Shown: positions 35,812 to 43,808 of the stretch, piece after piece
Layout of the letters: each line of letters starts with the position of its first letter
Numbering within the stretch: position 1 is the stretch's first letter
Assembly: GCA_034520625.1 (NCBI GenBank)
Contig: JAXHNI010000007.1
Coordinates: forward strand, 186,001 to 250,000
Direction of reading: 5' to 3'
Length of the DNA: 64,000 bases
From: JAANXG01 sp034520625
GTDB lineage: Bacteria; Pseudomonadota; Gammaproteobacteria; Arenicellales; JAANXG01
Notes under the pieces: model-generated
Database searches by the model: none
What the model saw: only the letters and a program-made list of their open reading frames with translations
Told to the model about the DNA's origin: nothing
Made by a program: the position numbers and the translations under genes

Positions 35812-37128
35812 TCAGTCGAGGAAGAATTCAGTCGGGTCGATACCGAACGATCCCGGCGCCAGTCCCCGCTCGATCCATACCGATTGACGCCCCCGCTCAT
35901 CGATCTTTTCCTTGTTCAGGTCAAGGACGGAAAACGTATCCATGATCTGCTTCTCCCGATCCATGATAACCATGATCTCGGGCCGCAGACGACGCACGCG
36001 GTTCTGCCTGGTAACAACCCCCACCTCTCCGGTATTAAGTTCAATCAGCGTACCGGTAGGAAATACACCGATCGCCTGTGTGAACTGGTCGATCAGCTCT
36101 GCCTGAAACTCCACGTCGGCCAGGGCGCGCAATTGCCGAAACGCTTCATAGGACGACATCGGCTCTGCATACGGGCGCGGAGTAATCATCGCGTCATATG
36201 CATCGACAATGCCCGCGATGCGGCCAAAGACCGGAACCTGACTGCCCCGGAGTCCCTGGGGATATCCCGTCCCGTTATAGCGCTCATGGTGGTACTGCAC
36301 CATCTCCCTGATCCGGTTGTCCAGATCCTCCGTCTCGTCCAGTATCTCGATGCCAAAATCGACGTGCCTGCGCATTATTTCCGTCTCTTCCTCGTTAAGC
36401 TTTCCCGGCTTGTGCAGGAGGGCATCGGGGAGCCGTATCTTTCCCACATCGAGCAACAGGGCCCCCAGCGCAACGACATTCAGATCCCGATGATTGAGCC
36501 CGATGTGACGCCCAAGGATCGTCGCCCATATCAGGGACGCGAGCGAATGGTGATAGAGGTAGTCGTCCTTCTTCTGCAGACGAACAAGGCACGACAGCGC
36601 GGCGGGGTTCCTGAGTATACTGTTCACCATTGGTGTTACAGCGCTCTCCAGCCGCTGCACATCCAGCTTATCGGAAACCCTGAGGTTATTCATGACTTCC
36701 TGCACCGTAACCACGGCATCATCATGAATAGCGGTTGCAGCCTTCAGCTCCTTCTCGACGCTCTCCGTTTCTTCGTAATACATACCCGGTTGCGTGTACT
36801 GAACCTCCGGATCGTTCTTCTCCTTCGCCCGGCTGCCCCGCCAACGGAAAAAGGGCAGCCGAAACCACCGCTTCCGTTGCGGGGCGGCACGCCATGTCAT
36901 GGATCCGTCGGCGGTACCGCCGTGCTTCTCCGGCGCCGGCATTTCGGAGCCGTTCTCGCGTAGTATATAGACGTAGTCACAGTACGTCTGAAGATCGCGG
37001 ATTTCGTCCTGATCCCGGATGTAAAACCCCTGGAACAAAAACGGTGTTTCCAGCCACGGCCGGTCGAGCTGCGCCACGTACATGCCGATTTTCAGCTGGT
37101 TGACGCCGATCTTCAGAGTGGTGGCCAC
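35812..37128 (-). CDS. HD-GYP-type protein with DUF3391 and altered HD motif
   Basis: The product has 438 residues. The N-terminal DUF3391 region (KIGVNQLKIGMYVAQLDRPW...TPFLFQGFYI) is followed by a basic linker and an HD-GYP domain. In active enzymes the metal site has ALLHDIGK; here residues 223-230 read ALLLDVGK, so the His is Leu at 226 while Asp227 stays. The second signature HHERYNGTGYP (280-290) is well kept, with Asn for the usual Asp. Phosphodiesterase activity is doubtful, and a c-di-GMP-binding or protein-binding role is possible. It is paired with the intact EAL gene just downstream. Confidence 0.88.
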   Translation of the reverse strand: MATTLKIGVNQLKIGMYVAQLDRPWLETPFLFQGFYIRDQDEIRDLQTYCDYVYILRENGSEMPAPEKHGGTADGSMTWRAAPQRKRWFRLPFFRWRGSRAKEKNDPEVQYTQPGMYYEETESVEKELKAATAIHDDAVVTVQEVMNNLRVSDKLDVQRLESAVTPMVNSILRNPAALSCLVRLQKKDDYLYHHSLASLIWATILGRHIGLNHRDLNVVALGALLLDVGKIRLPDALLHKPGKLNEEETEIMRRHVDFGIEILDETEDLDNRIREMVQYHHERYNGTGYPQGLRGSQVPVFGRIAGIVDAYDAMITPRPYAEPMSSYEAFRQLRALADVEFQAELIDQFTQAIGVFPTGTLIELNTGEVGVVTRQNRVRRLRPEIMVIMDREKQIMDTFSVLDLNKEKIDERGRQSVWIERGLAPGSFGIDPTEFFLD

Positions 37129-37495
37129 CGCGCAACCTCTCTAATCGATACCGGTCGGCACGGCCCTACGACGGCCTGCCGTCACCCTGAACGAATTTAC
37201 CGCTGGCCGGCACCCGTTCGTCATTTCTCGGGAACCGCATGCGCGCGAGGGCCGTGCTTTTCCCATCTTCGATCCTCCGCTATGTGTACTTGTTCTGGCG
37301 GAGCCGGGTTTGGCTGCGTGCCGCGCTCGGCCTGCCGGCAGGAGGAGAGGCCCCACACTGCCATTGTATTTGTGTACGCATCCGAATTGTATGCCCGTTC
37401 ATCCCGCGATTCCATCGTCTGACATGTCAGCCGTGAAGGCTGCCCCACAAAATCGCGGCTTCCCGATTCACACGTCCATCGGCCTTTACACGCCG
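37129..37495. other. Intergenic region with an R2-type repeat remnant
   Basis: This 367-nt gap holds a short copy of the R2 element near 37415-37452 (GACATGTCAGCCGTGAAGGC followed by TGCCCCAC). The rest shows no frame with coding character, and it should contain the promoter of the HD-GYP/EAL operon. Confidence 0.5.
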
Positions 37496-38236
37496 TCAGC
37501 CGCCCGGGCCAATATACTTGCCGTAATCGCCAAAGTAGTGGCGGTAGTCGCGATAGACACCGCGGCTGATGAATTCCTCGATGGCGAGCAGCGCCTGGTC
37601 GTCGCGGCGGCCGTCGACGAGAACCGGCTGGCCGGCGTGAATGCGGGCGCGGCTGCGAATGAAGACCGCCGCCACGATTCGCCCGACCCCGCCGACTCCG
37701 GATATCCTCGCCGGGATGACCGGAACGTTTGCCATCGCGGCCAGGGCGATGACGCCGCGTTTCAGGGGCTTGCGGGGGTCGTCGGGCAGCCTGATTCCGC
37801 CCTGTGGAAACAGCACGATAACCTCCCCCGCCGCCAGGGCGCGCCGGGCCGCATAGAAAGCCTTGTCCGGCGCGCCCGTCCGATCCACGGGTATGCAGCC
37901 GATCTGATCGTAAAACCAGCGGAACATCCGGCGTTCATACTGCTCGGTAGCAATGACATAGCGCAGCGGCCGTCCGCTGGCGGCGGCGAGTATGATGGGA
38001 TCCAGGCCGGACAGGTGATTGGCCGCCACGATCGCGCCGCCCGACACCGGCACCGGGAGAGGCTCGTACTCCAGGCGATGAAACCGGGCGCAGAATACCC
38101 GCATCAGGCCATCGAGACGATTCAGGAACGGCCCGCCCCAGTCCGCTTGACCATACCGCCCGCCGACACGCGCGAGCTGCCGAGTCAGGCCCGCAATCGC
38201 AACCGCCAGCAAACCAATAATGACCCACCAGACCAT
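37496..38236 (-). CDS. PlsC-like 1-acyl-glycerol-3-phosphate acyltransferase family protein
   Basis: The product has 246 residues. A hydrophobic N-terminus (VWWVIIGLLAVAIAGL) anchors it to the membrane. The acyltransferase motifs are AANHLSGLDPI (HX4D catalytic pair) and VLFPQGGIRLPDD (the usual FPEGTR site, here FPQGG), with IPVDRTGAPDKAFYAARRALAAG between them. The Glu-to-Gln change in the second motif is seen in some relatives. It starts 9 nt after the acyl-CoA ligase gene, which suggests a shared pathway for activating and transferring fatty acids. Confidence 0.87.
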   Translation of the reverse strand: MVWWVIIGLLAVAIAGLTRQLARVGGRYGQADWGGPFLNRLDGLMRVFCARFHRLEYEPLPVPVSGGAIVAANHLSGLDPIILAAASGRPLRYVIATEQYERRMFRWFYDQIGCIPVDRTGAPDKAFYAARRALAAGEVIVLFPQGGIRLPDDPRKPLKRGVIALAAMANVPVIPARISGVGGVGRIVAAVFIRSRARIHAGQPVLVDGRRDDQALLAIEEFISRGVYRDYRHYFGDYGKYIGPGG

Positions 38237-38245
38237 GGGCAGATT

Positions 38246-39805
38246 TCAGGTCGCCTCGTGCTCTTCGAAAATGCGGGGCAAGTCCTTCAACGACACCTTG
38301 CCGAGGGGCGTTCTGGGGAGCTCGCTCACGATGGCGTAGCGCGTGATGCGGTTGTGACTGGACGCCCGCCGGTTGTAGTCCCTGATGATCTCCCTTGCCC
38401 TGGTTTCCTCGTCGGGTCCCTCGATGGCAAGGATTGCCGCCGGGGCCATGTCCAGCTCGATGACCCCGGCTTCCTTCAGCAACGGATGCTTCTCCAGCAT
38501 GATCTCGATGTCCTCCGGATACACGTTCTTCCCGGCTTCGGTGACGATCAGCCGCTTGCTGCGGCCCGTAAGGACGATCTTCCGGCCTTCAACGAGACGG
38601 GCGATATCCCCGGTCTTGTACCAGCCGTTCTCCATGGCCTCGGCGGTCTGTTTTTCATCCACATAGCCCAGCATCAGGTTCGGCCCCCGGACCCGGAGCT
38701 CACCGTCCCCGGATGCATTCGGCTCGTGGATCGTGACTTCCATGCCGTGGAGCGGCTCGCCGACACTGTCCAGTCGCGGGTCGCGCATGCTCTGTACGCT
38801 CACCACCGGGCCGCATTCCGTCAGGCCGTATCCCTGGATGAGCGGGAATCCAAGGGCCCGGAAGTACCGCGCGATCTCGGGATCCAGCCGCGAGCCGCCG
38901 CTCAGCCAGCATTGAATATCGCCGCCGAATTTGCGCCGGATCGGCGCGTTGATGATTTTCGCCAGCCAGTCCGGCGACCGGCGGATCAGGGAGACATAGG
39001 CTTTCAACAATACGCCGCCGTCGGCAAACTTTCTTTCCATGCCGAGCATGATGTTGCGAAAAAGGCGTGGCACCGCGATCATCAGGGTGATCTTCTCCTC
39101 GTCCATGGCTTTGAGAACCTCGTCGGCGGCGATCTTTTTCGGTACGACGATGGTTGCGCCGTGATACATGGGCAGCAGCATGCCGCCCGTCATTTCCATG
39201 GCGTGGGACAGGGGCAGGAGGGACAGAAACCGGTCCTTGTGGCTGATCGGTACATCCAGTCTTGCGGCGCCCCGGATATTCGACAGGATGTTGTCGTGGG
39301 ACAGTCGTACGATCTTGGGGTTACCCATACTCCCCGAGGTATACAGGCGGACGGCTTCCGAATGCGGATCGGGGTCCGGGATCGAGAACCCGTCATCGTC
39401 CTCCTCGTCGCCGCCGATCTCGATCGAGGCCGGCAGACCACGGCTGTTGCCGGCGAACAGGGTGCAGGCCGGCGCCAGCGCGTCATGCTGGATGCGCAGA
39501 TCCTCATCGCTGTTTCCGGTATGCAGCGGAGCTGCCACCGCACCCAGCCGCCAGATCGCGAACGCCGCTGCGCCCCAGCCCGGCCCGTTGGCGGACAGTA
39601 TGGCGACGTGATCGCCCGCGCCGATCCCGGCTTCCCGAAGACGCCGGGAAATCGCAATCGCGCGCCGGCCGATGGCAGCGTACGAAGTCGTCTGCGTTCC
39701 ACCTCCGCCCAGCCGCTGAATCCACAGAGGCGCGTCACCCCACCGATGGATCGCTTCACTGACGAACCGCCACAGGTGCGGTGAATCCAGTAACGAGTTA
39801 TTCAT
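38246..39805 (-). CDS. AMP-dependent acyl-CoA synthetase (fatty-acid-CoA ligase-like)
   Basis: The product has 519 residues from the ATG at 39805. ANL-family motifs are clear: P-loop YTSGSMGNPKIVRLSH (usually TSGTTGxPKG), LLPLSHAMEMTGG, GYGLTECGPVVSV, WYKTGDIARL, VLTGRSKRLIVTEAGKNVYPEDIE and the final catalytic Lys in RTPLGKVSLK. The central insertion (RRSPDWLAKIINAPIRRKFGGDIQCWLSGGSRLD) matches long-chain acyl-CoA ligases. It makes acyl-AMP then acyl-CoA. The adjacent PlsC-like enzyme is its probable user. Confidence 0.92.
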   Translation of the reverse strand: MNNSLLDSPHLWRFVSEAIHRWGDAPLWIQRLGGGGTQTTSYAAIGRRAIAISRRLREAGIGAGDHVAILSANGPGWGAAAFAIWRLGAVAAPLHTGNSDEDLRIQHDALAPACTLFAGNSRGLPASIEIGGDEEDDDGFSIPDPDPHSEAVRLYTSGSMGNPKIVRLSHDNILSNIRGAARLDVPISHKDRFLSLLPLSHAMEMTGGMLLPMYHGATIVVPKKIAADEVLKAMDEEKITLMIAVPRLFRNIMLGMERKFADGGVLLKAYVSLIRRSPDWLAKIINAPIRRKFGGDIQCWLSGGSRLDPEIARYFRALGFPLIQGYGLTECGPVVSVQSMRDPRLDSVGEPLHGMEVTIHEPNASGDGELRVRGPNLMLGYVDEKQTAEAMENGWYKTGDIARLVEGRKIVLTGRSKRLIVTEAGKNVYPEDIEIMLEKHPLLKEAGVIELDMAPAAILAIEGPDEETRAREIIRDYNRRASSHNRITRYAIVSELPRTPLGKVSLKDLPRIFEEHEAT

Positions 39806-39875
39806 GTAAACAGTACATGCACGGCTTCCCCCCAAGCCCGGTGATTATGCCCGAGTCCGGCAAGTCCCCAAAACG

Positions 39876-40060
39876 GTAGTGGCCCGGTTTAAAACTGAAT
39901 ACTGCCGGGCTTGGGGCCGTGCCGGGGACCCTCCCCCAGGGCCGCTGTGAATACTTCCATGTACGCTCTGGCTCAAACATCCCTGTTTTCGACAGCCCTG
40001 GTGGAGGGTCCCCGGCACGGCCCCTTCCTTCCCGCCTGTGCCCGAGCTGAGCCACCGCCT
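39876..40060. repeat. Palindromic intergenic element, copy 3 (family R1)
   Basis: The 341-nt gap between the acyl-CoA ligase and nadC is mostly this element. The core at 39913-40024 has arms GGGGCCGTGCCGGGGACCCT and AGGGTCCCCGGCACGGCCCC, with GTACGCTCTGGCTCAAACAT and CCCTGTTTTCGACAG inside. The flanks GTAGTGGCCCGGTTT and CCGCCTGTGCCCGAGC match copy 2. This is the best-preserved copy. Confidence 0.88.
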
Positions 40061-40146
40061 CCGAACTTCGCCCTCCGGAGGTACTGAACCTTGACCCGGG
40101 ACAGTCCGCGCCCTAATGTTCCGCGGCTACCCAATCCGGCACCGCC

Positions 40147-41010
40147 ATGTCAGCAGAATACCCGATCGACCCGGAGTACGTCCGGCACCTCGTCCAGACT
40201 TGCCTGGACGAAGACGTTGGCACCGGAGACCTTACCGCCGGCCTCACGCCGGACGTCGAGATCAGGGCCCGGCTGGTATCACGGCAGTCCGCGGTGCTCT
40301 GCGGCACCCCTTTCTTCGCCGCGGTATTCGAGCGGCTTGATGCCCGGTCGACGATCACCTGGCACGCAACGGACGGCGACCGGATCGGTCCCGACCAGGT
40401 GTTGTGCGAAATCAACGGGCGCGCGCGCACCCTCCTGACGGGCGAGCGAAGCGCCATCAATCTGCTTCAGACCCTGTCCGGGACCGCCACTGCCGTCCGC
40501 CGCTATGTCGACGCCGTGGCCGGCACCGGCGTGAGGATCCTGGACACCCGCAAAACCATACCGGGACTGCGCACAGCGCAGAAATGGGCGGTGCGCTGCG
40601 GCGGGGGCCACAATCACCGCCAGGGCCTGTTTGACGGCATCCTGATCAAGGAGAACCACCTGCGCAGCGGCGAATCGATCACCGAGGCAATTGCCCGCGC
40701 ACGGGACGCGGCGGTGGACGACGTCATGATTACCGTCGAAGTGGAAAACCTGCTTCAACTGGAAGAGGCCCTGGCCGCTGGAACGCCGCGCGTGCTCCTC
40801 GACAACCATTCCATAGACGAGCTGCAACGCGCCGTGGAAATCAATCGCCACCGCGCAGAGCTGGAAGCATCCGGCGGCATCACGCTGGACAACATCCGGG
40901 CGGTCGCCGAGACCGGGGTGAATGCCATCTCCATAGGCGCCATAACGAAGAATCTGGAGGCGGTAGACATGACCCTGCTTTTCACGCCCCACTACCCGGC
41001 GGAACGCTGA
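40147..41010 (+). CDS. nadC: Nicotinate-nucleotide pyrophosphorylase (quinolinate phosphoribosyltransferase)
   Basis: Converts quinolinate and PRPP to nicotinate mononucleotide, CO2 and PPi in de novo NAD synthesis. The product has 287 residues with all NadC blocks: EDVGTGDLTA, GERSAINLLQTLSGTAT, the signature ILDTRKTIPGLRTAQKWAVRCGGGHNHRQGL, LIKENHL, VEVENLLQLEEAL, and the C-terminal EASGGITLDNIRAVAETGVNAISIGAITK. It is convergent with pgeF. nadE lies 2.8 kb away but is not in the same operon. Confidence 0.98.
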   Translation: MSAEYPIDPEYVRHLVQTCLDEDVGTGDLTAGLTPDVEIRARLVSRQSAVLCGTPFFAAVFERLDARSTITWHATDGDRIGPDQVLCEINGRARTLLTGERSAINLLQTLSGTATAVRRYVDAVAGTGVRILDTRKTIPGLRTAQKWAVRCGGGHNHRQGLFDGILIKENHLRSGESITEAIARARDAAVDDVMITVEVENLLQLEEALAAGTPRVLLDNHSIDELQRAVEINRHRAELEASGGITLDNIRAVAETGVNAISIGAITKNLEAVDMTLLFTPHYPAER

Positions 41011-41052
41011 CCAACCCGGCCCGGGTCGCCGGGGATTCGATTCATCCCGTCA

Positions 41053-41808
41053 TCAGCCGGCGCTCCGGTCGATCCAGATCAGTGACGCCATGCGCCCGCA
41101 AGGTTGCGAGCGGCGGTGGGAGAAGAATCGCGTGGAATCGCTCCGGGTGCAGGCCGCCGGGTCCCAGGATACGTGCTCCAGGCCGCCGCGACGGAGGCGG
41201 TGGGCGACCAGGCCATACAGGTCCGCCATCCAGCGGCCGGCATTGACCGAGGGCGTGAAGCAGTGGTCGTTGCCGGAGGCGGCCAGCGCATCCCGAACCT
41301 CCGGCCCGACCTCGAAGGCGCCGGGGCCGATTGATGGACCTAGCCACCCGAGTACGGCGCTGCGGGAGGCAAACGCTGACAGCGCGTGCTCGACGATCCC
41401 TGCAGCCAGACCTCGCCAGCCGACATGAAACAGTCCCACCTGCCCACCTGCCCCGTCGCACAAAAACAGGGGCAGGCAGTCGGCGGTGAGCACGGCGCAG
41501 ACGCGCTCCGGTGAGCTGGTGTAGCTGCCGTCCGCCTCGCCCCCGATCCCTTCCATCCCGAGATCGACGCAACGCGTGCCGTGCACCTGGTTCAGCCACG
41601 CCGGCTCGACCGGCAGACCCAGGCCGTCGCGGACACGGCGGCGGTTCTCGGCCACATGCTCGGGTCGGTCACCGACGTGGCCGCCCAGGTTCAGGCTGGC
41701 GAAGCCGCCCTCGCTCACGCCGCCGCCGCGCAGCGTCGTGACCGCCCGCACTCCGGGCGGCGCCGGCCAGCGGGCCGGCATCACCTCGATTCGCTCACTG
41801 TCCGCCAT
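41053..41808 (-). CDS. pgeF: PgeF-type (YfiH, laccase-domain) polyphenol oxidase/peptidoglycan editing factor
   Basis: The product has 251 residues from the ATG at 41808; the longer frame to 42045 overlaps rluD and is rejected. The zinc/copper-binding set is present: WLNQVHGTRCVD, LTADCLPLFLC (Cys) and GLFHVGWRGLAAGIVEH (His). In Escherichia coli YfiH edits peptidoglycan precursors by removing wrongly placed L-Ser. The start overlaps rluD by 14 nt, the gene pair order usual in gammaproteobacteria. Confidence 0.93.
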   Translation of the reverse strand: MADSERIEVMPARWPAPPGVRAVTTLRGGGVSEGGFASLNLGGHVGDRPEHVAENRRRVRDGLGLPVEPAWLNQVHGTRCVDLGMEGIGGEADGSYTSSPERVCAVLTADCLPLFLCDGAGGQVGLFHVGWRGLAAGIVEHALSAFASRSAVLGWLGPSIGPGAFEVGPEVRDALAASGNDHCFTPSVNAGRWMADLYGLVAHRLRRGGLEHVSWDPAACTRSDSTRFFSHRRSQPCGRMASLIWIDRSAG

Positions 41809-42769
41809 TGCCGAACTCGTCGTACAGCGCCTGCAGCAACAACTTGAAGTCGTCCGGCGGCTCGGCGGTATATGCCAGCGCCTCCCCGGTCTCCGGGTGC
41901 GACAGCGACAACGATGCCGCATGCAGCGCCTGGCGTCCGAAACCACGGATACGTTCCCGCAGGCTTTCGGAAACGCCCCGGGGCACACGGCCGGATCCGC
42001 CGTACACCTGGTCACCGGCGATGGGGAACCCGAGATGGCTGGCATGCACCCTGATCTGGTGGGTTCGCCCGCTTTCCAGGCGGCAGCGGACCAGGGTGAG
42101 CTGCCCGAATCGTTTCTCCACCCGGAAATGTGTCACGGCGCTCCTGCCGTCGCTGCGAACGGCCATCACCCGCCGGTTGCGTGGATGCCTGCCGATGGGC
42201 TCGTCGACGCTGCAACCGGAAATGAGGTCGCCATGGACAAGCGCCAAGTACTCGCGTTTCATGTCCCGCCGGGCCAGCTGTTCGATCAGATGTAGGCGGG
42301 CCCGCTCGGTCCTCGCCACCACCATCAAGCCCGTGGTGTCCTTGTCCAGGCGGTGGACGATGCCCGCCCGCGGCAGCCGGCGGAGGTCGGGATCGAAATG
42401 CAGAAGGGCATTCATGAGCGTACCCGCCGGATTGCCCGCCCCCGGGTGGACCACCAGGCCCGCCGGCTTGTTCAGCACCAATATCTGTGGGTCGGTGTAC
42501 CGCATATCCAGTTCGATATCCTCGGCCCGGGCCTCCACCGCCGGCGCGTCCGGCACCGCCAGGTCCACCGTTTCACCGCCGTGGACCTTGTCTTTCTGGC
42601 TGGGAATGTCATCATCGAGCAGCACCCGGCCCTGCTTGAGCCATTGCTGCAGGGTGCTGCGGGAATACTGGGGGAACAGCCGCGCCAGGACCTTGTCCAC
42701 GCGCTCGCCGGCATGCTCGTCGGGAATCTGCTCCACGCGGTGATCCGATTCGGCGGCACCCGAAGCCAT
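41795..42769 (-). CDS. rluD: 23S rRNA pseudouridine synthase RluD
   Basis: Makes the three pseudouridines 1911, 1915 and 1917 in helix 69 of 23S rRNA. The product has 324 residues from the ATG at 42769 (MASGAAESDHRVEQIPDEHAGERVDKVLARLFPQYSRSTLQQWLKQGRVLLD, an S4 domain). The catalytic Asp lies in IVHRLDKDTTGLMV, and family blocks LNKPAGLVVHPGAG and LESGRTHQIRVHASHLGFPIAGDQVYGG follow. It is divergent from bamD, as in many gammaproteobacteria, with promoters in the 135 nt between. Confidence 0.97.
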   Translation of the reverse strand: MASGAAESDHRVEQIPDEHAGERVDKVLARLFPQYSRSTLQQWLKQGRVLLDDDIPSQKDKVHGGETVDLAVPDAPAVEARAEDIELDMRYTDPQILVLNKPAGLVVHPGAGNPAGTLMNALLHFDPDLRRLPRAGIVHRLDKDTTGLMVVARTERARLHLIEQLARRDMKREYLALVHGDLISGCSVDEPIGRHPRNRRVMAVRSDGRSAVTHFRVEKRFGQLTLVRCRLESGRTHQIRVHASHLGFPIAGDQVYGGSGRVPRGVSESLRERIRGFGRQALHAASLSLSHPETGEALAYTAEPPDDFKLLLQALYDEFGNGGQ

Positions 42770-42904
42770 CAGCACCGGGCGGCGGCGTGCCGCGAATGGT
42801 TTATAATCGCCGGGAAATCCGCATCGCACCGTTGCACGGAGGCGGCGCGCCGGTCATGGCGGGCCTCCCGGAAGCGGCAGGTGAAGACAATCTCGGAATC
42901 AGAC

Positions 42905-43747
42905 ATGGCGTTCAATATGAAGATCAAATCCGCCCTCGGGCTCGTTCTCTGCGCTGTCATACTCGCCGGCTGCGGCCTCAAGAATCCATTCAAGGATGAC
43001 GACCGAAGCGACTACACGGCCGAGGAATACTACCAGGAAGCCAAGGAGCACCTCGACGAAGAGGAGTATACCCAGGCCATCGAGCTGTACCAGGAGCTGG
43101 AAAGCACCTACCCGTACGGGCAGTATACCGAGCAGGCGCAGCTCGAGGTCGTTTACGCCTACTACAAGAACGACAACCCCGAAGCCGCGCTGGCGGCGGC
43201 GGACCGGTTCATCCGGCTGCACCCGACCCACGAGAACGTTGACTATGCCTATTACCTGAAAGGCCTGGTCAATTATACGGCCGACAACACGTTCCTGGAG
43301 ACGCTCACCAAGGGGGAAAGCTCCCCCGACCGTGACCCGAGATCCACCCAGGAAGCCTACGCCGCCTTTCAGGAGCTCGTGAACCGCTTTCCTGAAAGCC
43401 GTTACGCCCACGACGCCCGGCAGCGCATGGCCTTTCTGCACAATGCACTGGCCATGCACGAAGTGCATGTGGCCGACTACTATCTGCGCCGGCAGGCGTA
43501 TGTGGCGGTAGTCAACCGCGGCAAGTACGTCCTGGAGCAGTATCCGCGCACGCCGGCGATCGAGCACGCCCTGGGCCTGATGATGCTGGCCTATGAGCGG
43601 ATGGGACTGGAGGACCTGTCGGGAGATTCCCGGCGGGTGCTGGCCCTGAACTATCCGGACAGTCCCTACCTGTCCGGATCCCGGCCAGCCATACGCAGGG
43701 ATTTCAGCCTCATACCCGCGTCCCTGGATCTGAATCCGTTCAACTGA
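42905..43747 (+). CDS. bamD: Outer membrane protein assembly factor BamD
   Basis: Essential lipoprotein of the BAM complex, anchored at the inner face of the outer membrane. The product has 280 residues from the ATG at 42905; the longer upstream frame crosses rluD. It has a lipoprotein signal (KIKSALGLVLCAVILAGC), then TPR repeats: YTAEEYYQEAKEHLDEEEYTQAIELYQELESTYPYGQYTEQAQLE, then NPEAALAAADRFIRLHPTHENVDYAYYLKGL. The Rossmann-free all-helical layout and the NTFLETLTKGESSPDRDPRSTQEAYAAFQELVNRFPESRYAHDARQRM block identify BamD. Confidence 0.96.
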   Translation: MAFNMKIKSALGLVLCAVILAGCGLKNPFKDDDRSDYTAEEYYQEAKEHLDEEEYTQAIELYQELESTYPYGQYTEQAQLEVVYAYYKNDNPEAALAAADRFIRLHPTHENVDYAYYLKGLVNYTADNTFLETLTKGESSPDRDPRSTQEAYAAFQELVNRFPESRYAHDARQRMAFLHNALAMHEVHVADYYLRRQAYVAVVNRGKYVLEQYPRTPAIEHALGLMMLAYERMGLEDLSGDSRRVLALNYPDSPYLSGSRPAIRRDFSLIPASLDLNPFN

Positions 43748-43808
43748 CCGGTCCGGACAGCCGTATGCCGGCGGGCGTGTAGGAGGCGAGCCCTCTCGCC
43801 GATTGGGG

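Noticed and set aside
37310..39784. Plus-strand frame of 824 residues opposite the PlsC-like and acyl-CoA ligase genes
   Set aside because: Antisense shadow with no motif; both minus-strand genes have complete catalytic motifs.
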